Shown: positions 9,453 through 20,291 of the stretch, in pieces
Layout: the number at the start of each line of letters is the position of its first letter
How positions within the stretch are numbered: position 1 is the first letter of the stretch
Source of the DNA: Pochonia chlamydosporia 170
Lineage: Eukaryota; Ascomycota; Sordariomycetes; Hypocreales; Clavicipitaceae
Direction: 5' to 3'
Assembly (NCBI RefSeq): GCF_001653235.2
Contig: NC_035795.1
Coordinates: 1,674,001-1,738,000, forward strand
Length of the DNA stretch: 64,000 bases
Program-made: the position numbers and the translations under genes
Notes under the pieces: model-generated
Seen by the model: the letters and a program-made list of their open reading frames with translations, nothing else
The model's database searches: none
What the model was told of the DNA's origin: nothing

Positions 9453-11933
9453 ATGCATCCGTACATGCAAAATGTCGAATCGGTTCCTGTTTTCGCTGCC
9501 CTGGCCGTACTAACCACCTCTCTCGCGCAGTACTCTTACTCTCGAAGCGCAGAACTATCATCAGAGTTACTGGCGTGGGCATTCCTCCCGTTTATAGTGT
9601 TCGTCAGAAACAATGACGGTACCTTGTCACCGTCGCGTCTATTCGCAAAGTCGTATGGCGAGTCCCTGGCGCTAGTTGCTTGCGATTTGTATCGCTATCA
9701 CTTCTTTCTTCAAGGCTGAAGTGGGAGTTATTGCCTTTTTAGTAAGTTACTTTAGAAAATATGCTTGTCTGGTTATTAACGGAATAGCCGCTTGCAACGC
9801 CACTATTTTCGATTATCCTACGCTCCCGGTGCGAGACTCGGCCGTATCGATGGCTCAATTTGAATATGCTATCAACGCCATTAGGGGAGGGAGTTATTAC
9901 AACAGTTGCTATCATCTTAATATCGGATTGGGATATCCAGATGCATGCTGCTTCTGTAATGCCCGCTCTATTACTACTCCTGGTGTATGTGACACTCTCA
10001 CACGGAACTCCCACGATTCTACCGTCGCTTTCCTTTGAAGAGAATATCGTACCGCTGTCATTACGAGTTGTTACCGTGATAATCGGCGCAATCTGGCTAC
10101 AGTTTCATCTATATGGAGAGACGTACAGCACTGTTCTGCATACAAGCACACTTGGATTTGCGAAAGCGTCCTCCTGGTACTTTACCTCCCAAGTCGTACG
10201 TCTTCTCAACTACCTACCTAGATAGGTCCCTACCTAAGGTTAAGAAACACAACATGCTAACATACCAGGCCAAACAAACATCATGGAACTTCGCCACAAC
10301 ATCCACCACATTCGCCCTACTCTCAACAATCAACCCCATCACACAGCGCACCGAGACGCAAGCCCTCTCCACGGTCCTTCTATCCATCCTCATCCTCCGA
10401 CAACTCATCCAAACGCTCCCCAAACAACCTAAACACCTATACCTGCTCGCTTTCATACCAACGGTCCCCTACCTCCTCAACATATACGCCATCGTCTCTC
10501 TCTCCACACAACCTACTTCCCACCCCGTCGAAACACTCGCAACATCCGCCATCACCGACTTTCAAACCCTCCTATCCCGCCAATCAGTCACATACACAGC
10601 CGCACACAACGAATACCTCAACCGGTATCACATCGATCCCCCTCCCGGCTTCCAAGACTGGTACGATTTCGCGAAACACCACGAATCCCGTATAATAGAC
10701 GACTTCGACACAATATTCACCTCCATATCGCCCTTCCTCCGTATCCCCGGCCAAAAGGTCCTCGAAAACATACACCACGCTCAAACCCAGCACACAGACC
10801 TCTGGTCCTGCGTACTCAACAACGAAACAAAATGCACACACTCTTTCCGCACCAACGACAGACACATCCACCGCCTGCTCAACAACCTCGTCCAGTCTCT
10901 TCACAACTCCCCTAATATAACCCTCCTCGTCAACCATCTCGACGAACCGACCTCCCTCCTCCCAGCACACCCCTCCGACATCTTCACACAGACAGACCTC
11001 TCCCGCACATCCACATGGTCCATCCTCACACAATCCTGCAACAACACGCTGCAAACACCACCCTCATTCATAACCAACATCTCAGTGGCCCTCAACCTCT
11101 GCCACAGCCCCCAATACGCCCACCAGCACAGCCTCCTCATCAAACCATCCTCCTTCACCCTCATCACCGCCCAGACACCAATCCTATCCACAGGATCCCC
11201 ATCCACCATGAACGACATCCTCTTCCCCAGCCCGGCATACACCGAATCCGAGTTCCAGTACTCTCCCTCCAACGACGTATCGTGGTCCCAGAAACGGCGG
11301 AATCTCTACTGGGCGGGCTCCAACACAGGCGGCTACGCAGATGACTCTTCATGGGGGACATACCACCGCCAGCGATTCTTATCGCTCACGCAGCAAATAC
11401 AGCCATCTGAATACAAGTACCTCAGCTATAAGGACGGCTCCCAATTTACATCGAGATTCCTCAACGGCAGACTATACAATACCTTCTTCACACGTATAGT
11501 CCAGTGTTCCGAGTCGCTGTGTCGCGCACAGAGACATTTTTTCAAGATGAGGTCGTGGGCTCCGCGAGACGAGGCCTTCAAGTCCCAGCTGGTGTTTGAC
11601 CTGGATGGAAATGGTATAAGCGGGCGGTATTATAGACTCCTGGCGTCGAATTCTGTGCCGTTGAAGCAGACTATTTTGAGGGAATGGCATGACGACAGGT
11701 TAATACCGTGGGCGCATTACGTGCCTGTTAGTTTGGGAATGGAGGAGCTGCCCGAAATGGTTCGGTATCTCACTTCTACAGATCAAGGTCAAAAGACAGC
11801 CAAGGCCATTGCGGAATTGGGCAAAGATTGGTCCTCCAAGGCGTTACGAGAAATTGATTCTACCATATACTTGTACAGATTGCTGTTGGAGTTGGCGAGG
11901 GTCCAGGATCCAACTAGACCAGCCTTGTTGTAG
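9453..11933 (+). CDS. GT90 / CAP10-domain glycosyltransferase, multi-pass membrane (5' structure uncertain)
   Basis: Firm exons are 9788-10195 and 10269-11933, joined at T-S-Q-V-A-K-Q-T-S-W. A preceding segment ends at 9741 (intron 9742-9787, gtaagt...aatag) and gives A-F-L-P-L-A-T-P-L. The first exon probably starts at ATG 9453 (MHPYMQNVESVPVF, first membrane helix). The N-terminal third is a set of membrane helices. The C-terminal half carries the CAP10 domain, with EYKYLSYKDGSQFTSRF, FFKMRSWAP, QLVFDLDGNGISGRYYRLLAS, LIPWAHYVPVSL and DWSSKALRE. CAP10/GT90 enzymes are Golgi or ER transferases related to Cryptococcus Cap10 and to xylosyl- or glucosyltransferases; the donor sugar is unknown here. 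Between about 9597 and 9715 the reading frame shifts by +1 without a good GT-AG intron, so either a weak-donor intron or a frameshift exists. Roughly 750 aa. Confidence 0.8.
10211..10241. repeat. TACCTACCTAG repeat motif inside the GT90 intron
   Basis: TACCTACCTAGATAGGT followed by TACCTAAGGTTA lies inside intron 10196-10268. It is related to the palindromic motif in the intergenic regions. Confidence 0.55.
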
Positions 11934-12757
11934 ATATCATGGTGGCAGGCCAATCAATGTATTTGAAGCACAACACACAACTTTAATAAACCACCATTAA
12001 GCAGTCTCGCTGCTTGGATAAACTCAGGGAAAGCATCCATAGGTATCTAAACTACGTAAGTAAATCAGGAGGGGTGTCTCCGTGCGTATGACTAAATCTA
12101 GGTAGCGCCTCATACTGGCCGTGAAATATGTTTTTTATTCGAATCTCCAAGCAGTTCAAGTCGCCATCGTTACTATTACAATCCGCATGGTTGTGTAGCA
12201 ACCCTCCAGTAGCAGCGCCATCTGGCAGCCAAAGTTAAGTAACAAACATTATTCACCCACTCAGCCACTGTTATCCATGTTGCTTCCTTTGCTGTCTTTC
12301 GCCTCGGCCTCGATGAAACGCCATTTGATGCTAGTATGCGTACTCGAATCAAGAATGATAGACCAAGTGATCGGGTATAGTAAAACAATTACAATTATTC
12401 GCATCTCATTCATCTCGTCAAAATTGCTCGCGCACATGAAAACGGCCAGCAGCTGGGTTTGGATAGCAGGTATGATGGTCGCTAAGAAGTCGAAGTCATA
12501 CGCTCGCTAATTCGCCGTGATGCTTAAAAGCTGTTGGTGGATTTTTGCTTTTTTGGTTTTTCCGTCGTTCAAAGAGATTATGTACGTCGCTCAGCATCCT
12601 GTTTGAAGTACCCTCAAACTGAATGCTGCTGGTTCGGAGGCTCTGCTGCTACCGGCTGAAACCAGAATTGGCGTGAGTAGTTCCATATGTACAATAAGAA
12701 AAGAGGAAACCGCCGCCAGAGATTAGGATGTAAGAAAAGCTCCCGAGTCCCCTAGTA
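11934..12757. other. Convergent 3' flanks of GT90 (+) and SH3 membrane protein (-)
   Basis: 824 bp without a recognisable gene. Presumably the two 3' UTRs and terminators. Short frames here have no supporting features. Confidence 0.5.
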
Positions 12758-14614
12758 TCATGAAATATGCGTAGGTCCTGTGGGCACTGGACTTGATGCG
12801 GATTCCGTTGAGCCGTCGCCCTCTATCGTCTTTCTCCAGTGTTCCGGGAGACAGACACAAACCAAGGGGAAGGCTTTCATATCGCCTTGGGCTTCAGGCG
12901 ATTCATCCCGAATACCCGATGTGTTTGAGACGCCGCTGTCTCGTTGGGCCTGTCGTCTAGCCTCCCACTCCTCTGCACGCTCGTCCAGCATGATGCCTGT
13001 AGCCCAGCCATCGTCCCAGATTCCGACGACCTTGATCATATCACCGCGCTCGAGGGAGAATTCGTCAGCAGCACGTGGTTGATACGCCCAGAGAACTGCC
13101 ACCTTATCGGAAGGATGGATATCATCCTGGGAATAGTAGTCTTTGAAGAAGGGTAGCTGCTCTGATTGTTGGCTCGCCATGCCGAGTGGTGAAGAATACC
13201 CAGCACTGCCAGGCGACTGAGGGCCATCGCTTCCCAGCACGGAACCGCTTGACAAGGAGCCATGTCTTCTAGAAGTAGGAGGGGGCCGCAAGACACCTCC
13301 ACGCTCGGGCGATTCAGCGTACTCGTCTGACGAAGACTGTGTATCAGTTCCCTTGCGAGGACCACTGCCCACAAAAGCCGCCACTCCATTGCTGCCATTT
13401 CGTTGCGTTGGTGATCCGCTGGTGTGACCTTCCAACGCAGCCATTCGAGCTACTCGTCCACCAGGTAGCACTTCATATCCTTCCGGTGCGGTCTGCTTGG
13501 CTTGTGCCATTAGAGGGCCTTTTCGCGCAGGCGATGGTTGGTTGAAGATGCTGCCTTGTTGGCTTCCGCGTCGGCGCCGCGAAGCTCGGAGACAGAAAAA
13601 GATGGCAAGAGCCAGAAGGGCAATTCCGGCAAGCGAGCCGATAACAATGCCTGCGATAGCACCACCGCTGAGTCTGTGTCCACCATCATTGCCGTTGGAA
13701 GTGTCTGGGGTGCTAGTTGAAGTTGACGTCGAAGTCGCCGTCGGTGTCGTAAAGGTCATGGTCGCGGTGATGGTAGGGAGTTTTACACCTTCACATCGCT
13801 TCTCGGCGTTGGCGTTATAGCAGCACGTGTCTGTTGAGTTTGTGCCTCCAGCAGCACAATAAGAGCAAAGACCAATGGTGCTGTTACCAAAACCACAGTT
13901 ATCTGACTCATTGTCAAAGCCCGCAATACATTTGCTAGTAAGGGCATCGTCGGGGAGAGAGCAGGTTGCAAAGTCGGCGCGGATGAGTTTGCTAAGATCG
14001 GGCCCTGGATTCGAGCAGAGATTCTTGTTTGCGGTAATGTAGGCTTCACTCTGCGCAAAGTCGGCGCAAGTGTCGGCACATAAAGGTCGCGCGGCATTAC
14101 CAGAAAGTGAGCAAGGCCCAATTGATTTTTGAACGAGTGTGTTGCACAACAGGGTTGTTGTGTACCGAGCATACATATCACTCGAGTCAGTATAGTTGAT
14201 ATTACTACATCCAAACAAGCTTTGGTATCTGTACTCTCAATGTTAATATCAGTGGTGGAGAATGGCGGACTGCCACTATTGAAGTTATTCTTACTTGTCT
14301 TTGACATAAGATGTTTTCACGTAAGTGGTCAACTGGTAGTCGAAAGAGGCTGTGTCGGATACAAATTGCAAAAAAGGACTAAATCGGACAGCTTGTCAGT
14401 TGCTTGTCTTGCAGTTGCCAATATAAAGAACCATCACCACTTACTAGACCTGTATCATGCCACTGTTGGTCGAAACAGACGCCAATCCAAAAGCAGGACA
14501 TGCCTTTGAGCTCTTTAATGATATACATCCACCAGTGCTTTGCGCCGATGCCGTACCAGATATCAATGTGAGGAGAGTCAGTGCTCCGGCACGGCGGGCT
14601 AGAGAGCTGTCCAT
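12758..14614 (-). CDS. Single-pass membrane protein with Cys-rich ectodomain and cytoplasmic SH3 domain (Fus1-like architecture)
   Basis: Exons 14445-14614, 14295-14378 and 12758-14228; 574 aa. Joins yield I-Q-V-Y-P-F-L-Q-F-V-S-D and V-K-D-K-Y-Q-S-L-F-G-C. The start at 14614 gives a direct signal peptide (MDSSLARRAGALTLLTLISG...SA). ATGs at 14713 and 14689 are in frame but would bury the signal. Order: signal peptide, Cys-rich luminal region (about 60-240, many paired Cys and N-glycosylation sequons), Ser/Thr stalk, transmembrane helix (about 275-298) followed by RASRRRR, Ser/Pro-rich cytosolic linker, and an SH3 domain from about 463 (VAVLWAYQPRAADEFSLERGDMIKVV...WDDGWATG). The SH3 is interrupted by a charged insert of about 35 residues before FPLVCV. 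This layout suggests a cell-surface sensor or polarity protein linked to proline-rich partners. A precise orthologue is not known to me. Confidence 0.82.
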
Positions 14615-17600
14615 AGGAGCTGTGTGACTGCGCTTGCTGCGCCGACTAGGTCGCCTTGGCGAGACATTGTGAATATGCGGGAGCTCCATCGCCAGGCTCT
14701 CTACAGCAGGCATCCAATAATATGCTGATTGTCGCCAAATGTATGTCGTGGTGACTTCCAGTGAGCTGGTGAGGGCTATCGACTTGCCATGCAGTGAGCT
14801 GCAAAATTAACCGGGGGACGATTGCCGCCCGTAGTAAGAAAGCTGTCGGCGGATGAATGCTGTGTTGACGGATATCCTAACCAAAAAGAAAAGATCTTTG
14901 GTGTGAAAAGTCGAATCAATCCGCAGTTGATATTCGTTGGGTATCGTTGTCTCGGGTTCAAATACAAGTAATCGCGCAGGATGCAAATTTGATGTTGCAG
15001 GTAGTCGGGATCCCACGGGGTTCAACGGAGAATGAAGGGCAGCAGAATGCGACCCTGTTCTTTATGAAAAGAAAAATTAGGAAGGGCCAATTGGCCGTTG
15101 CAGGTCGCGGTAACAAACAGGAACAGGAAATGAAGGCGCAAATGTCGCAGGTGGAAAGAACGTCGTCGAAACTGGAACACTCGGTTGGAAATTTGAAAGG
15201 AGAGGCAGGCGCTGGACAGAGCCAAGGAATTAGTTAGAGGGCTGAATTGAATGAAAACGAATGGCGTAGATCGAAGTCGATGCACTCGAGCCCGGGCAAG
15301 AGTGAAGGCAAGGACAACGAAGAGATGGGCCGCAGACGACGGACGGAAAAGAGCACTATCGCCGCGAGTCAAGATCGAGGGTCGAAGTTGAAGTCGACGT
15401 CGTAGGGTCGTACGTAGTTATTAGGAGACGGGGGGTCGTTGCTGGACGTCTTGGATCCCAGAGAAGAGGATGCAAAGGGCAGAGCCCGATGAGACGTCAA
15501 GAAACCAGCAGCGGGGCCAAAAGCTACGCGATGGACAGCGGACACAGGAAAAGGGAAGAAGAAGAAAAAAGGAAAGAAGGAGGAGAATGTGAGGGTGTGG
15601 AGTGTTGAGGAGTGGTGTGCGCACAGAAGCCGTGGAGAGGAGCGGTGCGAGAGCTGGGGGAGTCTGGCGTTGGTGTTTTTGCCGAAGGACCAGACAGATT
15701 TGACTTGGCCAGACTGCAGACATGACTTGGCCGTGGCCATGTAGGGATGGATGGACATGGACATGGACATTGAATATTATTATGCAGGCCACACTCATTG
15801 AACCCACCAGACCAGACCAGACTTGACGCTTTCCTTTCCACCTCACGCTGCATGCCCTTGCCTGTTTGCTGGCACATAACTTCAAATACATAACCCAACT
15901 TAGATTGCATTACCGTTGACGGCTTAACTGGGTTGGGGCAACTCGTTCCTCTCCTCGGCCTCGTCTCCAGTCCTTCTTCAATCATTCACACACTTCCCTC
16001 GCACCAAGAGACCACATCAACCATTCTCTCATCTTCTCCCCCCCTGGCCAATGCTAATTGTAATTAGCCAAGTCACACTCATAATGCCTCTTTCTGGTGG
16101 TCCCTGCCAGCCCGGCTCATCCTCTCCTCTGGTCAGTTCTCCGCCCCCTGTCCAACAATCCAACCCTAGCTCCAAGCCCAGAGACGCAACCAGGACGTAA
16201 TGGAGGTGATCCATTGACCAGAACATCCAACCAGCATCCAAGACGCTTTCGAGCTCCAGTGATGAACGCCCTGCACGCCACGGGCATACGACAGAAACAT
16301 TTCAAGCTGCCGGGCTCGCGGCTCCGGTGGTCATGGGCGCCAATGTCATTTCTGCTCACCTTGCAGCAAGCTAGTGCTCGCACCCTGCAGCAAACACGAC
16401 TGAGACGACATCGTACCTTACATCAGAACAACGCGCCCTGCCTCGCGTATCCTGGTATTTTTCCTGGACCAACGCTGCGTGTTTTGCATGCTCGGCCGAC
16501 CGCCTGTGCCAACCACCGGTTGTTGACCTGGACTCCTGGTGCAGAAGAGTACTGTGCAAGACGGTTGTTTGGGTCTTTCCTCGGTGGGCTCAGGAACGGC
16601 TCGAAGGCCCCAACAAGCCATCAAAGACTAGCAGGGAGCAGCCGTTGCTGGAGAACGTAAAGCGGAGACCAAATGGAGCAATTCGAGGTCGTGGGGAGCC
16701 TTTGCAATTTTGCGGAACAGGGCCACGCAGGAACAGACGGGGGGATGACGCCAGGGGGCTGAAGGAACCAGCTCGGTGACAATTGGACAGCAGCAACAAC
16801 ATTCCCACATCCAGGCACTCAGCAGAAGAGGAAACAAAATATCATCGAGCCAGGCCAGCGTGCCGGTCAAACCAGTCAAACCAGTCCACCAATTCCACCG
16901 CGCAAGGGACCCTTGAGCCTTCCTCTTTCTGATCATCACAGACTAATTAAAGCAACCGGGAGCTTGCTGGGTTTTTCTATGGCGAGCATATCAGTTGGGT
17001 TACCAGAGAGCCGATACCTGCGACTGGCCAATGGTAACCTTCCTTGAACACCCTCATGTGCGAATGGGATTACATACATCGTCAAACTCAGATTGTTTTG
17101 TCCGCGGCCAGGTGACTTGTGGCAACGGCGACGAGCTCGCATTTTCAATTTGCGCCGATCTGTCCTATTGAAACGGCACGCGCGGTACAGTGCTTCCATG
17201 TTCCGGCATATCGGACCTGTCCAATATTGGCGCAATCTTTCAACACAGGGTGCGATGCAAGCAACAAATGACATGGCCCCAAGCTGAAAGGCTTGTTTCG
17301 TACCGGGTTTCATGAACTCAGTACCGACAGCAGTTGTGGTACTGTGCCCTTGATTTCCACGTGGTGGTGTGCTCTAAATAAATCCGCGCCCGTGAATCAT
17401 GACTCCCGCATTCCAACACTATTCAATCACACAGTGTTACAGTTGGGCTCTCTCAAACAAACCTCAGGCTGAGACGGGATCCCCAGATGGAGATGGGGGC
17501 TGATGACTTGGAGTAAAAAGCAAGCACAAACAATATTTCTATGCCTCCTCTTGCTGAGCTCTTGCACCATGCCTAACTGGCCAATGCGACACAGACATTT

Positions 17601-19217
17601 CGCCTCCCATTTATTCCTTTTTCTTTCGGTGGAGACCAGATTATCGAATTCCGGATTTCCTTGTTTCTGTGGTTGAGAAACAAAAGAAAGATTGGGCAGG
17701 CCCAGCCGCCCGAATCGTTCGTATACTCCGTTTATCAACACAGGACTCGCGCTGCGACTCCTTGTTCCGTCGTTTGACGCAAGGGCTACCCCTACTGATG
17801 TTTTCATGTATGGAGGGCAAAGGTGATGTATCAGGACCAAACACGAGGCGAAAAAGACTGTGCGTCAAGTTACTCAGAAAACCCAAGTGGCAAGGCTTTT
17901 GCAGTGGGGTTTGTAATAACATATCTGTGGCAGCGACTATTTTGCGCGACGCGATCAAGGAGGCGGCGCCACCACAGACACGCACGGATGCTAGCGACCT
18001 TGGCCGCCCTTGGTGTTTAGTTGTCCCAGTACTCAACAGGATACACAGAAATTTACACGCTATGGGCGACGTAAGACTGTTCCGCCAATCACCCAGGCGG
18101 CGGCTGGCGTTGAGAACTACTGAAACAACCCACTTTAATAATTGTTGTAGGATTATGATTTCGAGAATGTTTCCAATTCGTCCCTTCTCATGGCTCCCTA
18201 ACAAGCAACAGTCGACATGAATCTAAAGTTGCGTACGTAGCCTACTTGTCTGTCCGCTGCCCGGACTGTTCCAGTAGTTTAATACTTCACTAATACTTGC
18301 ATTTACATCGAGCATCAGCGAGTCTCCCATTGATGATCAGCTTGGAATCATCATGTTCTCGAAGGTCTCGGTGAGGATGATAGAACCACTGAAACCATGA
18401 GTTCAGCGCCCGCCTAGTCATGAACAGGGCAAGCTCCAGATGGCTATGTCGAAGAAGTCCTGTCAGAAGCTCTCGCGTCATATTACCAGTACCGATGCAG
18501 AGTAGATTTCGGAGTGTATATACACTGCGTGGTCTTACTAACGCCTCGACATTTCGTGTTTGTTTCCCAACCCACAATTTGCCTTGTTGTCACTCAGCTC
18601 ATCGTTTCTTTACTTATCAAAACAGCCGAGCACCGTCACCGTCACCTACAGCTACAAAGACGTACCAAGTGTAGAGTGGAAATGATGCAGAAACCTTACA
18701 GCGAACTATATCCTCCAATGGAACCGTAGGCTTGTGCCGAATCTAAACACCGGAATCTTGACAAATCGAGGTGCTCATCACACGAGGCGTACCAGCTATC
18801 AGCCTTGTCGGCAACTACACGTGCTTAATTTCCTAGACGGAACCACAGTTTATTTACGCAATGCGTGCTCCAGAAGGGAGTCGAGGTCGTGGTTGAGAAT
18901 GATCTCATGCTTTGGAGTTCAAAGATGATGCATGTGCTCATGCACGGCTCGTGGCTGTCTTTTAAGAGAGAAAGTATTGAATATGACGGCTGGCTGCAAC
19001 CGGACATCTGGCTTTCAAATTCACTCAATTCAGGACGAATCCAAGTTGGCTACTGGTGTCCAACTGGTATGCATAGTCCAACTATAAACTCCCTCGGTAC
19101 GACAGGTTTCAGAAAACATAAAACAAACCGCCCAAACTGCCAGCTCTTACCATGCTGCAGGCTGTGAAAAGTCAACCTCCAATATATCATCACACCATGT
19201 CAACCTGGCCTGTGTAT
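14615..19217. other. 4.6-kb stretch without a recognisable gene
   Basis: Many open frames of 60-190 codons occur on both strands (for example 16097-16660 and 17641-18204), but none shows a domain, plausible signal or membrane pattern, or splice logic. The part next to 14614 should hold the promoter and 5' UTR of the SH3 gene. A purine-rich run at about 15540-15600 (pyrimidine-rich on the minus strand) fits a fungal promoter for that leftward gene. The remainder is unexplained. Confidence 0.5.
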
Positions 19218-20291
19218 TTAAAAACACCCCTTCAACCATCGCAACTTGTGCAACCACGGTTTCGCCTCCTTGTCCTCAGCAACCTCCTCAACATTCTTCT
19301 CCACAACAACAGTATCATCGCTCGTGCTCTCGAACCGCAAATTCGACGGCCCAGGATCGCCAGGAGCCCTATTCGCAGCCCTCGCCGGCATAGCAGGGGT
19401 CCAATCATTCTCCAGCGTCTCGCGGGTGCTCAACCTCGCATACTTTGCCGCCGACTTGGCAATGCGAATGCCAGCGACCTTCTCACTCGCCGGAACCCAA
19501 TGTATTTCCAACTTTGCGCCTAAAAAGTCCAGCTCCTGTGATAAATCGGAAATGGCCTCGAGCGTTTCCAACACGTCCTTCAATGACTGCAGCGCCCCCT
19601 GGATACTGACAAACGGGAGGCTACGAATCCTTTTCAACGCGCTGTGCGAGTCTGAAAAGACTCTCACAGTCATACCGGTCAGCGGCGTCGGTGGGAAATC
19701 CTTCACATGACAAACTGCCTGCTCCATTGCGAGCTGTATCCCCAACATTTGCGCGTGGAGTATACCGCGAGCATTGTCCGTCCTGCCGAGTCTGTACTTC
19801 CACGATTCGCCTTGGAACTGCGAGGTGACAGCATATCCGAATCCTTCCCCTTTTTTAGCAGAGGCGACTGTCCAGAGGGAAAGATGTCCCAGTGACGAGG
19901 TGCTTTGGCAGATGGTCTGGGCGAATTCACCTGCACATGGACGCGGCGCCAGGACGACGAGGCCGTAGAAGATGGCATCTGTGGATCCAGAGTGCCAGAG
20001 GGAATCGAGGCGGTCTCGGGCCTGTCTTTTGAGGCATTTCTTGGCTAGACGGTGTTGTCTGCGGGCGCGGATGCGAGCCTGGCCTTCTGCGGAGGGTAAT
20101 GGTGAGATGACGGCGGTTGCCGGGTCTATGTTCGAGGGCGTGACAGGCTCGTTGACGGAAGATGCACATGAAAGATCTGGAATGAGGGAGGAAGGGGTAG
20201 GTGATTTAGGACACTGGAGGGACAGGGTTTCCATGAGGGTACTGGCATCGTTAGCCGTTTGGATGAGCTCTGTGAGGTCAACATCCTCCAT
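19218..20291 (-). CDS. Protein with an RNase H-like fold lacking most catalytic acids (possibly domesticated from a retroelement)
   Basis: Single exon, 357 aa, ATG 20291-20289 in the context CCACCAAAATGG. A basic stretch at about 72-93 (ARIRARRQHRLAKKCLKRQ) may bind nucleic acid or direct nuclear import. Residues about 136-285 follow the order of RNase H domains of fungal non-LTR retrotransposons: LSLWTVASAKK...GFGYAV, HAQMLGIQLAMEQA, VRVFSDSHSALKRI, LEIHWVPASEKVAGIRIAKSAAKYA. The four acidic positions read Thr141, Gln181, Asp214 and Lys279, so three of the four D-E-D-D residues are lost. The frame is intact with no stops, and neither reverse transcriptase nor repeats are seen nearby. This argues for a host gene with a binding or structural role rather than a decaying element. 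Function unknown. Confidence 0.7.
   Translation of the reverse strand: MEDVDLTELIQTANDASTLMETLSLQCPKSPTPSSLIPDLSCASSVNEPVTPSNIDPATAVISPLPSAEGQARIRARRQHRLAKKCLKRQARDRLDSLWHSGSTDAIFYGLVVLAPRPCAGEFAQTICQSTSSLGHLSLWTVASAKKGEGFGYAVTSQFQGESWKYRLGRTDNARGILHAQMLGIQLAMEQAVCHVKDFPPTPLTGMTVRVFSDSHSALKRIRSLPFVSIQGALQSLKDVLETLEAISDLSQELDFLGAKLEIHWVPASEKVAGIRIAKSAAKYARLSTRETLENDWTPAMPARAANRAPGDPGPSNLRFESTSDDTVVVEKNVEEVAEDKEAKPWLHKLRWLKGCF

Noticed and set aside
15421..15985. Overlapping frames of 133-156 codons on the minus strand
   Set aside because: Three overlapping frames are open at once in a low-complexity pyrimidine-rich strand, which is expected for promoter DNA; no recognisable protein features.
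16097..16660. 187-codon open frame on the plus strand in the gene-free region
   Set aside because: Composition and lack of motifs look random, and the opposite strand is equally open; no homology recognised.
19218..20291. Reading the RNase H-like gene as part of a full retrotransposon
   Set aside because: No reverse transcriptase, endonuclease, terminal repeat or poly-A tail is visible within several kilobases, and the frame is intact.
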